DNA of 64,000 nucleotides from an uncultured Flammeovirgaceae bacterium (GTDB lineage: Bacteria; Bacteroidota; Bacteroidia; Cytophagales; Cyclobacteriaceae), in contig CAKZYA010000002.1 of assembly GCA_937883755.1 (NCBI GenBank), positions 124,001-188,000 of the forward strand, written 5' to 3'. The notes under the pieces are model-generated. The model ran no database searches. It saw only the letters and a list, made by a program, of their open reading frames with translations, and was not told the DNA's origin. The position numbers and the translations under genes are program-made. This document shows, in pieces, positions 36,953 through 45,282 of this stretch (the first letter of the stretch is position 1; the number at the start of each line of letters is the position of its first letter).

Positions 36953-37204
36953 TTACTCTTTCTTCTTCACCATCCTGACCAGGTCACGCATATTGATCTC
37001 AATAGCTCCTAGAGCTACCGCTTTCTTTCGCTTACTCATGCAAATATCAAAATGTTCTAAGGAAGTGCCGTAATCCTGAATCCACTTTCGTTGTACTCCA
37101 ATCTTATCAGCCATTTCAAGTAACTCCGTTTGAGTATCAGCAATCATGTGGCACATAATCATTCCGCGGTATTTTGCTTTCATGTTATCTACGTATACAG
37201 CCAT
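36953..37204 (-). CDS. DUF4031 protein
   Basis: 83 residues. MAVYVDNMKAKYRGMIMCHM at the N-terminus and HFDICMSKRKKAVALGAIEI near the C-terminus are characteristic of DUF4031 small phage/bacterial proteins. Function is not known. Confidence 0.7.
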   Translation of the reverse strand: MAVYVDNMKAKYRGMIMCHMIADTQTELLEMADKIGVQRKWIQDYGTSLEHFDICMSKRKKAVALGAIEINMRDLVRMVKKKE

Positions 37205-37227
37205 AGTATTTATTTTTCATTATTCTT

Positions 37228-37518
37228 TCAATCAATTACCCCATACTTCAACCGCAGCATATCCATCTCAATCTTGTGGATTAGCTCATCAATTCGATCG
37301 CGGTGTTCTCTAATCTTCCAATGCATGTTATCCTCTACGTCTTGCGCTTTACGGTGCCGAGCGAGTTCTTCTTTTAGTGGAATGCTTACAAACGGCGGCA
37401 ATTCAAACTTTTTGCGATAATACTCTATTCTGGCAACAGATGAATTTGCTAGCTTGGCCATTTGCTTATGAGTGTATCCAAGCTCAGTGCGGATGTCTTC
37501 GTATTCAAAGGTGGTCAT
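37228..37518 (-). CDS. Putative HTH-containing phage protein
   Basis: 96 residues. GYTHKQMAKLANSSVARIEY fits a helix-turn-helix, followed by a long charged helix. Overlaps the upstream gene by 4 nt. May be a regulatory or structural small DNA-binding protein; not recognised by name. Confidence 0.4.
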   Translation of the reverse strand: MTTFEYEDIRTELGYTHKQMAKLANSSVARIEYYRKKFELPPFVSIPLKEELARHRKAQDVEDNMHWKIREHRDRIDELIHKIEMDMLRLKYGVID

Positions 37519-37868
37519 AATGCATCAATTTTATCGTATACTTCATCACCGTACTTGTCTACATGCTCTAATACCGCACTGAGCTCTTTCCGGATTCCGG
37601 CCACTAGCTTTACATGCTCATCTCGATATGTTTTAGCAACCCTGAGCGCAAAACTCATTCTTCCAGGGGATAACTTATCAGGTAGAGTAGATCGTAGCGT
37701 AGCGGGGCTTATTTTGACTTGCTTGTACTGCTGTTCTAAGTCTATCAGAATAGGCACTAGTGCTTCAATGTATTTAGCCGCCTGAATCGTTATGCGTTCA
37801 TCGGTTTGATCCGCTAACTGATCGTTGGCGAATTGCATTGCCGCTTGTTGAAGTTGGTCGTTGGTCAT
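37515..37868 (-). CDS. Helical phage protein, unknown
   Basis: 117 residues, nearly all helical; ATGA-coupled to the genes on both sides. No motif recognised. Confidence 0.4.
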   Translation of the reverse strand: MTNDQLQQAAMQFANDQLADQTDERITIQAAKYIEALVPILIDLEQQYKQVKISPATLRSTLPDKLSPGRMSFALRVAKTYRDEHVKLVAGIRKELSAVLEHVDKYGDEVYDKIDAL

Positions 37869-38077
37869 CCCTTCAGTTCTTCAATGAGTTTTTCAATTTC
37901 TTCGTCGTAATACTCCCTAGCATCAACACCTGTATCAAAATGTTGGGCTTCTTCCCGAATTGCCTTTAGCTTATAAATTAAAACTTCAGCAATAAACACA
38001 TACGTTTCTTTGGTACCATTTTCAGCAAACACTTTAGTATTATCAATATATTCCTTGATTTGTTCTTGGATGTTCAT
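37865..38077 (-). CDS. Small acidic helical phage protein, unknown
   Basis: 70 residues, Glu-rich with a short coiled coil. Coupled by 4-nt overlaps to both neighbours. No family recognised. Confidence 0.4.
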   Translation of the reverse strand: MNIQEQIKEYIDNTKVFAENGTKETYVFIAEVLIYKLKAIREEAQHFDTGVDAREYYDEEIEKLIEELKG

Positions 38078-38340
38078 ACAAAGCAGGTTTTAACAATGTG
38101 CTTTAGCATAGATGCTCTAAGTTTAAGAAAATACGCTGGATTATTCTTCACGGTCATGAACGTTAAATCCCAGTGCGGACTATGGGTTCCATCTGAAGTA
38201 TAGCAACTATAGCGATCTCTATCATTTTCAATCTGAACATAGAGTGTTCCTACAGGGATCTCTTTGCCAAACCAATTGAATGGTTGTAATAGGACGTACA
38301 CTTCAGGTGTGAAGCTTTCTGTTTCTAGCTTTTTTTTCAT
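38074..38340 (-). CDS. Small phage protein, unknown
   Basis: 88 residues with a beta-rich middle (EVYVLLQPFNWFGKEIPVG). Part of the coupled chain 37.2-38.5 kb. No family recognised. Confidence 0.4.
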   Translation of the reverse strand: MKKKLETESFTPEVYVLLQPFNWFGKEIPVGTLYVQIENDRDRYSCYTSDGTHSPHWDLTFMTVKNNPAYFLKLRASMLKHIVKTCFV

Positions 38341-38540
38341 TTCTCTTTTGTTTTCATATACTCATGATAGGCCATAGCAAAGCCTGTAATATCTGCTGCG
38401 AGCTTCATTTCATCCCAGATAGCGCAATAGGGCAATTGCTCTGTCCAGGCTAATACTAACTCCTTGGCTGGATCTAGTTTTTCAATCGGCAAGTCAGCCC
38501 TGTATGCTTGGGCTTTTTTGTGAAATTCTTTACTGGTCAT
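38337..38540 (-). CDS. Small phage protein, unknown
   Basis: 67 residues, helical. Overlaps the next gene by 4 nt and follows the previous one by 2 nt. No family recognised. Confidence 0.4.
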   Translation of the reverse strand: MTSKEFHKKAQAYRADLPIEKLDPAKELVLAWTEQLPYCAIWDEMKLAADITGFAMAYHEYMKTKEK

Positions 38541-38542
38541 AG

Positions 38543-38818
38543 CTAAAATGGTAAAACTGGTAATTCAAAAACATGATAAACCAATTCGTTGTACTGAACA
38601 GTGCCAATATAGTGCGGAGTCGATGATTGAATTTCATCTCCAGTGTATGCCACCTGAACAATAACCTCAATCATCACCTTTTCATCTGAATCCACTAAGC
38701 ACCAAAATACTAATTCGTCACCTTGCATCGCTGTGGTTAGTATTCTGTAACCAAATGGTAAATTTAGTTTTACTACGGCAGGTGTTGTTGGTAATTTGTA
38801 TTTGTATACTGTTTTCAT
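38543..38818 (-). CDS. Small beta-rich phage protein, unknown
   Basis: 91 residues with repeated beta strands (LNLPFGYRILTTAMQGDELV). Coupled by 4 nt to the gene before it. No family recognised. Confidence 0.4.
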   Translation of the reverse strand: MKTVYKYKLPTTPAVVKLNLPFGYRILTTAMQGDELVFWCLVDSDEKVMIEVIVQVAYTGDEIQSSTPHYIGTVQYNELVYHVFELPVLPF

Positions 38819-39006
38819 AACCCTAAATCCGTTTGCTGTCCTTCAAAATAATTAATCGCCTGGTCTACATGCTTTTCTAATTGCTTAGACTCAGAGAGTA
38901 GGCGTTGCTTATCTGAACTGTGGCGGATGCTGCCAGGGTGCTTGTAAAACGCGCGTTGCTTGTTTCGCATTTGTTTGACCAGGGAAAGGAATTCAGTGAG
39001 TGTCAT
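38815..39006 (-). CDS. Small helical phage protein, unknown
   Basis: 63 residues, very basic in the middle (KQMRNKQRAFYKHP). It follows the helicase gene by two bases and is presumably co-translated with it. No family recognised. Confidence 0.4.
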   Translation of the reverse strand: MTLTEFLSLVKQMRNKQRAFYKHPGSIRHSSDKQRLLSESKQLEKHVDQAINYFEGQQTDLGL

Positions 39007-39008
39007 GA

Positions 39009-40694
39009 TTATTGATTTAGTTGATTTTCAATTTCGCGGTAGATACCCCCTCGTAGATCATAGTCAAAATGCACTGTGCCTAGATTTCCTACAAATCGAA
39101 AGCGTATTTTTTGGACGTGAATGCTGACAGTGTTATTGTCAAAATTCCGGTACACCACAAACCCATTATCGGTTTTATTGTAAAAGTTACTCGACCCAGC
39201 AATATCGTACAGCGTTGGCACCTCGTAGTTCAAGTTTCCTGATTTATCTTTGACCTTTTGAAGCTTTCTAGGGTGAGCAATTAAGAAAATATGAATATCG
39301 AGCAGCTTGGCAGTACGAGATAGTTTACTCATGAATTCTGAGATGTACTGCGTCTCCGTGTAGCCTTTCGGGATCTTGTGCTCGAGATAGTTGTAGGGGT
39401 CAATTAAAAACCCCTTAATGCCTTTCCTAGCCACCAACTCCTTGGCTTTTCCTAGCAACCCATCTACCGTTAAGTTTTTCTCGGTGGTATTCACAAAAAA
39501 GAAATGATCATTGATGTATGCTTTAGCGTCATATGCCTGCTGAACACTCATTCGGTTGGTGTAGCCTGTATAGAAATTGTCTTCAGTATACTTTTCCATC
39601 AACTTAATGATGTGTAAATAATACGGCTGATTCTCTGCGCTAAATACCCCAAACTTCCATTCATGTAGCTTGGAAAGCTTCACCATAATTTGATCTAAAA
39701 ACTCACTTTTTCCTGAGTTGGGAATTCCTGAAATGGTCGTTAACTCTCCTGTTCTAAACGAAATGTGATAATCAAAAGCAGGGTAACCACACGTGTTGCC
39801 TTTTGGATAACCAAAATTATAAATCTGATCGAGTTCATCCTCCACATCCTGAACCCGCGTAATGTTCTCAATAGGAAACTCTAGCAAGCTATCAAAACAT
39901 TCTCGCAACCGAGTTGCACCGTACTTGGTGAGCACTTCATTGGCATCTTTGCATCCGGTAGGGTACTGCAAAATAAAGCAACGTTCTTTCCCCAACCTTC
40001 GGGCTAATTCGTTTCTCAACTTAATACCTGGCTCATCGCTATCAGTGGCCAAGATGATTTTCTTTTTATCGCTAAAATAATCAATGCAATGGTCTAGGTA
40101 TTCTAAATTCTGATTGCCTTTACTGGCACCATTAGGCACTGATACTACCGCGAATTTTTGCACCTCGTAAAAACTTAACGCATCAACCTCCCCCTCGCAG
40201 ATAACCACCTCCTCTTTGCCTTCTAAGTTGTTGAGTCCATAGAAAATGAGTTTTGCCCCGTAAGCCATTTTGAAGTCTTTTTCCCGGCTACGGTATTTGA
40301 TATTGATGAGCTTCTCGCCTTCGTAGTAGTTGAAGTTGATTGTTTTTTTTCGCTCGTCACCAAACTTCTCAATACTTTCAGTAAGCCCAAAATGTATGAT
40401 CGTTGCTTTACCAATGCCTCGCCCTTTCAAGTATGCTAATGCAGCATCGCTAAGCTGAGTGTTGTTGTAGTTGGGTATTTTGTATTCTTTTTCAGGCTTG
40501 TGCTCATTGAGCCGTTTTAGACTGCCTGACCATCCGCAATGATGACAGTTCCAGAGTCCTTCGTCGTGATCCACTGAAAGCGATGTGTCACGCTTGTTTT
40601 TTCGCTCATGGCTACACTTAGGACACTTTACCTTCTCTTGCCCTGAGTTGCGCCGCGTGGTAATGTCGTAGTTAGCAAAGGTATTAGTTGTCAT
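39009..40694 (-). CDS. Bifunctional primase/helicase (zinc ribbon + TOPRIM + DnaB-like ATPase)
   Basis: 561 residues. A zinc ribbon (CPKC...CHHC, about residues 22-53), TOPRIM domain with VICEGEVDA and ATDSDEPG (about 165-235), and a RecA-like helicase domain with Walker A GIPNSGKS (about 320), FLIDPYN as Walker B-like and IFLIAHP containing the sensor His. This T7 gp4/Twinkle-like layout lays primers and unwinds DNA at the phage fork. It overlaps the upstream replication gene by 11 nt. Confidence 0.85.
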   Translation of the reverse strand: MTTNTFANYDITTRRNSGQEKVKCPKCSHERKNKRDTSLSVDHDEGLWNCHHCGWSGSLKRLNEHKPEKEYKIPNYNNTQLSDAALAYLKGRGIGKATIIHFGLTESIEKFGDERKKTINFNYYEGEKLINIKYRSREKDFKMAYGAKLIFYGLNNLEGKEEVVICEGEVDALSFYEVQKFAVVSVPNGASKGNQNLEYLDHCIDYFSDKKKIILATDSDEPGIKLRNELARRLGKERCFILQYPTGCKDANEVLTKYGATRLRECFDSLLEFPIENITRVQDVEDELDQIYNFGYPKGNTCGYPAFDYHISFRTGELTTISGIPNSGKSEFLDQIMVKLSKLHEWKFGVFSAENQPYYLHIIKLMEKYTEDNFYTGYTNRMSVQQAYDAKAYINDHFFFVNTTEKNLTVDGLLGKAKELVARKGIKGFLIDPYNYLEHKIPKGYTETQYISEFMSKLSRTAKLLDIHIFLIAHPRKLQKVKDKSGNLNYEVPTLYDIAGSSNFYNKTDNGFVVYRNFDNNTVSIHVQKIRFRFVGNLGTVHFDYDLRGGIYREIENQLNQ

Positions 40695-41715
40695 GCATGG
40701 CTGCCCATCGCTGGCTGTTTACTTGTGATTCTTCCATCTCTCTGCGTTTCTTCTCAAGTACGCGTTTTTCTTCTTCAGCAGAAGGTAAGTCTAATGGGTG
40801 TCCCAACGAAGCTAATAGCTCAGCTTGCTGTTTAAATCGGGCATAGCTGTAGTTGCCACGGTACATCTCTCCGTTGACATCTTGCTGAATTTTCCAGTGA
40901 TAGCGTTTGATGGCCGCTTCCTCCCCCTGGTTTTCATACACATCCGGGAAAAGCCTCATCCAGGGTTTATTAATATCAATCACCTTTCGCTGATCACTCT
41001 CACCAGCTTGCTCTAAGTAATCTTGCCAGTGCTTGGCGACAAACAACGTTTCAGGCCGAATGTATTTTCGCTGATCGGTATCTTTCCACTCACCATGCTT
41101 ACACCGAATCACTTTTTCAAAATCTTCCAGCGTCGCCCCCTGCTGATGTCTTGCCCAGATATTTTTCATCCGGTTACCCGCTGCATCTAACTCAATACTT
41201 TTGCCAGTAATGTTGTTGAATGTATCAATGACAGATTGGGCAAACTGACGCTTCGCGTCTATAATATTATCTTTCCTTTCCTTTCCTTTCCTTTCCTTTG
41301 CATTGGGGGGGCTATTAGGGTGGCTATTTTGATGACTTTTTGTCCACCTCAATTTTGCGCCCTTTTTGCCGCTCTCTTTAAGTATAGCCCGTTTTTTTAG
41401 GTGCTGAAGCAACCTAGGTGAATAGTACTCATCAAAACTCATCATTTTTTCATCAATTGTTGAATCTTTGATGAACAACCCTATTTCAACACAAAATTCT
41501 AGGAATACCAATAGCCTATCTTTAGGGTGGCTTAAGCCTACCGATAGCCCCCCTATAGCCATGCTATTAAGCTTACCATCACCAATCGCCATGCGCTCGA
41601 TAATAGCCCAGTACAACCCATACCCCTCCCATCCATATTCGCTACGAAGGTTTAGAATTTTTGCGTCGTCTTGCGCATTGTAGTCATGCGAAAAGTAGAA
41701 TGCATCTTTCTTCAT
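40684..41715 (-). CDS. DUF4373-type phage replication protein
   Basis: 343 residues. The N-terminus (YFSHDYNAQDDAKILNLRSE then YGLYWAIIERM) matches the Lin1244/Lin1753-like (DUF4373) domain found in phage replisome organisers. A low-complexity linker (residues about 137-150, KERKGKERK) made by a 5-nt repeat separates it from a C-terminal domain that might recruit the helicase encoded just downstream. Likely initiates phage replication. Confidence 0.65.
   Translation of the reverse strand: MKKDAFYFSHDYNAQDDAKILNLRSEYGWEGYGLYWAIIERMAIGDGKLNSMAIGGLSVGLSHPKDRLLVFLEFCVEIGLFIKDSTIDEKMMSFDEYYSPRLLQHLKKRAILKESGKKGAKLRWTKSHQNSHPNSPPNAKERKGKERKDNIIDAKRQFAQSVIDTFNNITGKSIELDAAGNRMKNIWARHQQGATLEDFEKVIRCKHGEWKDTDQRKYIRPETLFVAKHWQDYLEQAGESDQRKVIDINKPWMRLFPDVYENQGEEAAIKRYHWKIQQDVNGEMYRGNYSYARFKQQAELLASLGHPLDLPSAEEEKRVLEKKRREMEESQVNSQRWAAMHDN
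41271..41299. repeat. Pentanucleotide repeat (CTTTC)5 plus partial unit, in coding sequence
   Basis: On the plus strand CTTTC occurs five times in a row followed by CTTTG. A run of seven Gs lies just after (41305-41311). Both are in the linker of the DUF4373 gene. A five-base unit is not a multiple of three, so gain or loss of one unit would shift the reading frame. Confidence 0.8.
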
Positions 41716-41719
41716 TGTC

Positions 41720-41929
41720 TCAATTATTTAAGTGTGATAATTCGTATTCTAAGTTTTGGTAGAGGTCTTGGAAATAGATGTAGCGTCGGTAAATTCGGTT
41801 GTAGTATATACTATCCTTCGCTGTTTCTGGCTTACATAATTCCTCCCAAGTAGCATTCATTTTACGTAGCGCATCTTGAAGGCGATAGCGTAGCAGCTCC
41901 TCCTTACCTTTTTTATAGATTACCTTCAT
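41720..41929 (-). CDS. Small phage protein, unknown
   Basis: 69 residues, helical and basic. ATG overlaps the previous stop by 4 nt. No family recognised. Confidence 0.4.
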   Translation of the reverse strand: MKVIYKKGKEELLRYRLQDALRKMNATWEELCKPETAKDSIYYNRIYRRYIYFQDLYQNLEYELSHLNN

Positions 41930-42420
41930 GCGTTTTGATAGATAATTCGGGTGTTTGGCTTATAATCTAGCACTAGCATAGAAGCCACTCTAGCGTGCTC
42001 AGAGCATCGTCTCTTCCATCCTGTCATCTTACGCCACCTTGTCAAGATTACTTCTTTCTGCGCCTTAGAAAGCTTACTTCCCTTCTTCCAAGAGGCATAG
42101 CTATTTCGGGTCTTATCTGGGCGAAACATCCGGTAAGGCACACCCATATACAGTAAGTAATCATCCCAAATCTTGCAGTCACGCTTAATGCTTCCCGCCC
42201 CTTGCCTGGCTGCTGCATCAAGCATCGTATGACGGCCATAGGTGGCTTTCCTGGCATCTTCTACAATGACTTCAGCAATTTTATTTTGAAGCGCACGAAC
42301 GACATTCATTGCTTCATGTATACTCATTGTATCTATTGCAAGAAATTGCCTTTCCTCCGTATGCCAAGTGGCAATGCCTGTGTTTACGCCGGGGTCAATA
42401 CCTATTGCTAAATTTTTCAT
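41926..42420 (-). CDS. RuvC-like Holliday junction resolvase
   Basis: 164 residues. NLAIGIDPGVNTGIA gives the first catalytic Asp of an RNase H fold, EVIVEDARKA the second acidic residue, and CSEHARVASML the C-terminal block that carries the third. These match RuvC-type resolvases common in phages, which cut branched replication intermediates before packaging. Confidence 0.75.
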   Translation of the reverse strand: MKNLAIGIDPGVNTGIATWHTEERQFLAIDTMSIHEAMNVVRALQNKIAEVIVEDARKATYGRHTMLDAAARQGAGSIKRDCKIWDDYLLYMGVPYRMFRPDKTRNSYASWKKGSKLSKAQKEVILTRWRKMTGWKRRCSEHARVASMLVLDYKPNTRIIYQNA

Positions 42421-42632
42421 ATCAAGTTTTCGTCAGGTACAGGTCTAAGGTGAAAGTAACCGCCGTACATGGTGTTGACGTGCGCTCCAGTATCTTCAAA
42501 AAACAAATGGTTGGCTTTACGTTGAGCACTAATACTACTCTTGGCTTTCAAACGATAGGAGCGGCTACGAAAGCCTTGTAGATAGCCTTTTTCGTCAAAA
42601 TACGCTGATTTAATAAACGCGTCGTAGGTCAT
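42417..42632 (-). CDS. Small phage protein, unknown
   Basis: 71 residues, basic (FRSRSYRLKAKSSISAQRKA). It sits between the resolvase and the next gene with 4-nt overlaps. No family recognised. Confidence 0.4.
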   Translation of the reverse strand: MTYDAFIKSAYFDEKGYLQGFRSRSYRLKAKSSISAQRKANHLFFEDTGAHVNTMYGGYFHLRPVPDENLI

Positions 42633-42943
42633 CGGTAAATAGATTTCTTGTGAACCAGAAAAGGCTCTGATTCATACTCGCCTTTTTCATTAATCCAACT
42701 AGGTCTGTGGCCATCTACGTAAGTAGCGTGATAGCTAAACTCTTCTGACCCATACTCATACACCGTTTTATAGCCAAAGAATTGACATATCCTGTCTGCC
42801 ATAGCCTCGTAATCCCCTTTCATCTCTTTAGTAAAAAACCCTGCTTTAGTTAGATCTTCGATAGGGATTAATTCGTCCATAAAACTTTTTAATAGGGCTT
42901 TATCCTGATACTTTCCAGAAAAGTTAAATGATAATTGTTCCAT
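42629..42943 (-). CDS. Phage protein in recombination cluster, unknown
   Basis: 104 residues, mixed alpha/beta. ATG lies 4 nt before the ERF stop. No motif recognised. Confidence 0.4.
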   Translation of the reverse strand: MEQLSFNFSGKYQDKALLKSFMDELIPIEDLTKAGFFTKEMKGDYEAMADRICQFFGYKTVYEYGSEEFSYHATYVDGHRPSWINEKGEYESEPFLVHKKSIYR

Positions 42944-42947
42944 GATA

Positions 42948-43826
42948 TTAATGATTCGCGGTCCGGGTCGCTGGGTGATCGTACTTCTCTATCTTGTAGA
43001 CCATCTCATCAACAATACCCTTCAGTACGTCTTTACTGGCTGAGAGGTACTCATTGCCAATGGTTTCTTTTTCCTGCGCATCAAATACCTGGTGAGGTAG
43101 GTTGTCCCGGATGAACTTACGCAGCTCAATGACTTCATTGTAGTGCTCTATACACTCACCTGCCCGCTTGATATTTACATTCGAGAAATCCGCTTGCTGC
43201 AATGGGTCGTGCTTCATTAAATCCTGCATCAGAATCATGTTGATGGTCTTTAACTGCTTATCCGTTGCTTTCTTTTGGGTAGGTTTACCGGAATACCCAT
43301 CATTCGGCGACTCAGTCACGCCTGACCGGGTCACGCCTGACCGGGTCACGCCTGACCGGGTCACGCCTGACCGGGTCACGCCTGACCGGGTTGGTTTTTC
43401 TGATAAGTTTTTCTCTACTGCTTTATTAAATGAGTTAACATATTTCTGCTTTTTAGTTTGCTCGCCTGACGCATCCATATCCTTATCTGTCACCAATCCT
43501 AGCAAAGAACTAAGTGCATATCGCCTAAAGTAGGTGACGGCTGAACCTATCACTTGAAAGTCATTCATTCCTTTCAATTGTACATCGCTAGGAATTACGC
43601 TATTTGACTCTATTGTTTCTCCTGATTCTACGTGAAAGACAACCGTTTTTAGGGCTGATTCATTTAACGCTTGGTAGAACCCTAACCCATGCTTTTTTAG
43701 TATTGGGTTAATCTGCTCAAAGATAGCAGGCAAGTCGGCGTAACTGTACCCATACCCTTTCGCTCCTTTGTGGATGACTGGAACCTCTTGCTGAAAGGCT
43801 GCCAATGCTTTAAATAGATGCTTCAT
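42948..43826 (-). CDS. erf: ERF-family single-strand annealing protein
   Basis: 292 residues. The N-terminal domain (YGYSYADLPAIFEQINPIL, later GSAVTYFRRYALSSLLGLV and KDMDAS) is characteristic of ERF annealing proteins, which pair complementary single strands during phage recombination. A tandem repeat TRSGV x5 (about residues 146-170) forms a flexible linker before a helical C-terminal part. It stands next to the resolvase, the usual pairing. Confidence 0.8.
   Translation of the reverse strand: MKHLFKALAAFQQEVPVIHKGAKGYGYSYADLPAIFEQINPILKKHGLGFYQALNESALKTVVFHVESGETIESNSVIPSDVQLKGMNDFQVIGSAVTYFRRYALSSLLGLVTDKDMDASGEQTKKQKYVNSFNKAVEKNLSEKPTRSGVTRSGVTRSGVTRSGVTRSGVTESPNDGYSGKPTQKKATDKQLKTINMILMQDLMKHDPLQQADFSNVNIKRAGECIEHYNEVIELRKFIRDNLPHQVFDAQEKETIGNEYLSASKDVLKGIVDEMVYKIEKYDHPATRTANH
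43316..43390. repeat. 15-bp tandem repeat, five copies, inside ERF gene
   Basis: The unit TCACGCCTGACCGGG occurs five times without change over 75 bp and encodes TRSGV. The length is a multiple of three, so copy-number changes alter linker length without breaking the frame. GC-rich compared with the flanks. Confidence 0.85.
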
Positions 43827-43848
43827 TAGATTTTGATTAAATGGTTTA

Positions 43849-44067
43849 CTAATCCTCTTCCTTCGGCCTCCTTGGCTTCGGAATCATGCCTAGCCTTCGA
43901 GGCGGTCGATTCGTTTGTACTGGAACATCCAAGTATTGGTACTGCTCATCCCAGTAGACCGGGGGTACATGGCTAATGTCTAGGATTGTGCCTGATACAA
44001 TTTCGTCTTCTTTGCAGCTACTGGCAGCGAGTAGGCATAGCAGTAGCAGGAATAAATTACGTCTCAT
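43849..44067 (-). CDS. Small lipoprotein
   Basis: 72 residues from ATG 44067, giving a lipobox-type signal (RNLFLLLLCLLAASSCKED, Cys about residue 18). An ATG at 44157 would start in the previous gene. The mature part is Pro-rich and ends in a charged tail. A lipoprotein in the early block is unexpected; possible roles are superinfection exclusion or lysogenic change of the cell surface. Confidence 0.5.
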   Translation of the reverse strand: MRRNLFLLLLCLLAASSCKEDEIVSGTILDISHVPPVYWDEQYQYLDVPVQTNRPPRRLGMIPKPRRPKEED

Positions 44068-44092
44068 GTATTGGTTTTTGGTAGTTACTGAA

Positions 44093-44446
44093 TTATAGCT
44101 TGACGTTGCATTCAATCCGGTCACTAACCCGGTTAAACTTGTCTCGCACCGCCTCACCTAGATTAATATTCAACCGAAAAGCAAGTATATCCAAGTAGGT
44201 TTGTACGTCGGCTAATTCGTCAGCTGCTTCACGGTCAAACTCTTTTTCATCAATATCACCTCGCTCAAATTTCTTCCGTAGATTGGCGTACTCTCCTAAC
44301 TCGCCAACGACAGCTTGTAGCCATTGTGCGGGTGACCAGTCAGATCCGTCCGGTTCACTGTGAGCTGGTTGCATGTGCTTGTTTTTAAATTGAGGCAATC
44401 GCTTAATATTAGCTTTCCGTAGTTGGTCAAATGTTAAGTCTTTCAT
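44093..44446 (-). CDS. MazG-like nucleotide pyrophosphohydrolase
   Basis: 117 residues. GELGEYANLRKKFERGD followed by DELADVQTYLDILAFRL gives the acidic ExxE...ExxD metal site of MazG-type enzymes, which hydrolyse (d)NTPs. Phage versions are thought to adjust nucleotide pools or alarmones. Confidence 0.7.
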   Translation of the reverse strand: MKDLTFDQLRKANIKRLPQFKNKHMQPAHSEPDGSDWSPAQWLQAVVGELGEYANLRKKFERGDIDEKEFDREAADELADVQTYLDILAFRLNINLGEAVRDKFNRVSDRIECNVKL

Positions 44447-44470
44447 AAGATTATTAATTAAGGGATTTGG

Positions 44471-44872
44471 TTACGATTGATTAGCTAATTCCAGCAGTAC
44501 ATCGGCGTGGCAAGGTTCTTCTGAAGGGCAAAAACACACTAAATTTTTGCCTTTAAGGGGTTTTACAAAAGATGTGTTTAGCTTGCATTGAACCAAAACC
44601 CAATCTTTGTAGGCTTGCAATAAAAGGTCTAGTGCTGTATGTTTTCCAAAGGAAGCTCCATCATATAACCCTTGACCATTTGGGTTAAGTATCATGTACT
44701 CACCTGTCTTTTTTCTTCTTCCAACAGGTGACTCCTTTACGGTCACTTCTTTTAGATAGTATGGGTTTCCCCAACGGCTCGTTCTATCGACGATTATTGC
44801 GTTTTCTGGCTTACGCCAACCCTTGGTTCGCTTGCGCTGGATTCTTCGTGGTGTAATGGTAGTGTCTTTCAT
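44471..44872 (-). CDS. DUF4326 protein
   Basis: 133 residues. IVDRTSRWGNPYYL at the N-terminus and KNLVCFCPSEEPCHADVLLE at the C-terminus match the DUF4326 family common in phages. The C-F-C...P-C-H pattern suggests metal binding or nucleotide metabolism; function not known. Confidence 0.7.
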   Translation of the reverse strand: MKDTTITPRRIQRKRTKGWRKPENAIIVDRTSRWGNPYYLKEVTVKESPVGRRKKTGEYMILNPNGQGLYDGASFGKHTALDLLLQAYKDWVLVQCKLNTSFVKPLKGKNLVCFCPSEEPCHADVLLELANQS

Positions 44873-45270
44873 ATCTCTACAAATTCTAGCGTTGGATGCC
44901 CTTCATACACCGCTGAGATGTCTATCTGTTCAATGACTTCTTCGGGTACGTCAATGATGAATGAGAAAGGTTTGAGTTTTAATCTATTGTGTACTGTTAG
45001 CCATGCTGCTTTGCCCTCACAAGCATCAAATTCACGTATCATTTCAATTGCATTAGGTGGTAGTGGTATGCAGTAATCAATAAGACATACATCAACAGTT
45101 AGATCATAGGTAAACGGATTAATGTCTGCACTACCCACCTCTGCGTAAGGAAAAATGTCTCTAACAGCGTTAGCTACCCAACAGTTAGTTGATGCATCAG
45201 ATTGTTCGCCATAACCACACATCAGTGATTTCTCTAGCGACGCTTGGTCGCAGGTAATTTTTAGTTTCAT
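44869..45270 (-). CDS. Phage early protein, unknown
   Basis: 133 residues of mixed alpha/beta structure with five Cys. Overlaps the DUF4326 gene by 4 nt. No family recognised. Confidence 0.4.
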   Translation of the reverse strand: MKLKITCDQASLEKSLMCGYGEQSDASTNCWVANAVRDIFPYAEVGSADINPFTYDLTVDVCLIDYCIPLPPNAIEMIREFDACEGKAAWLTVHNRLKLKPFSFIIDVPEEVIEQIDISAVYEGHPTLEFVEI

Positions 45271-45282
45271 GGTATCATTTAG

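Noticed and set aside
43316-43390. Repeat considered as a CRISPR array
   Set aside because: Units are directly adjacent with no spacers and encode TRSGV in the ERF frame.
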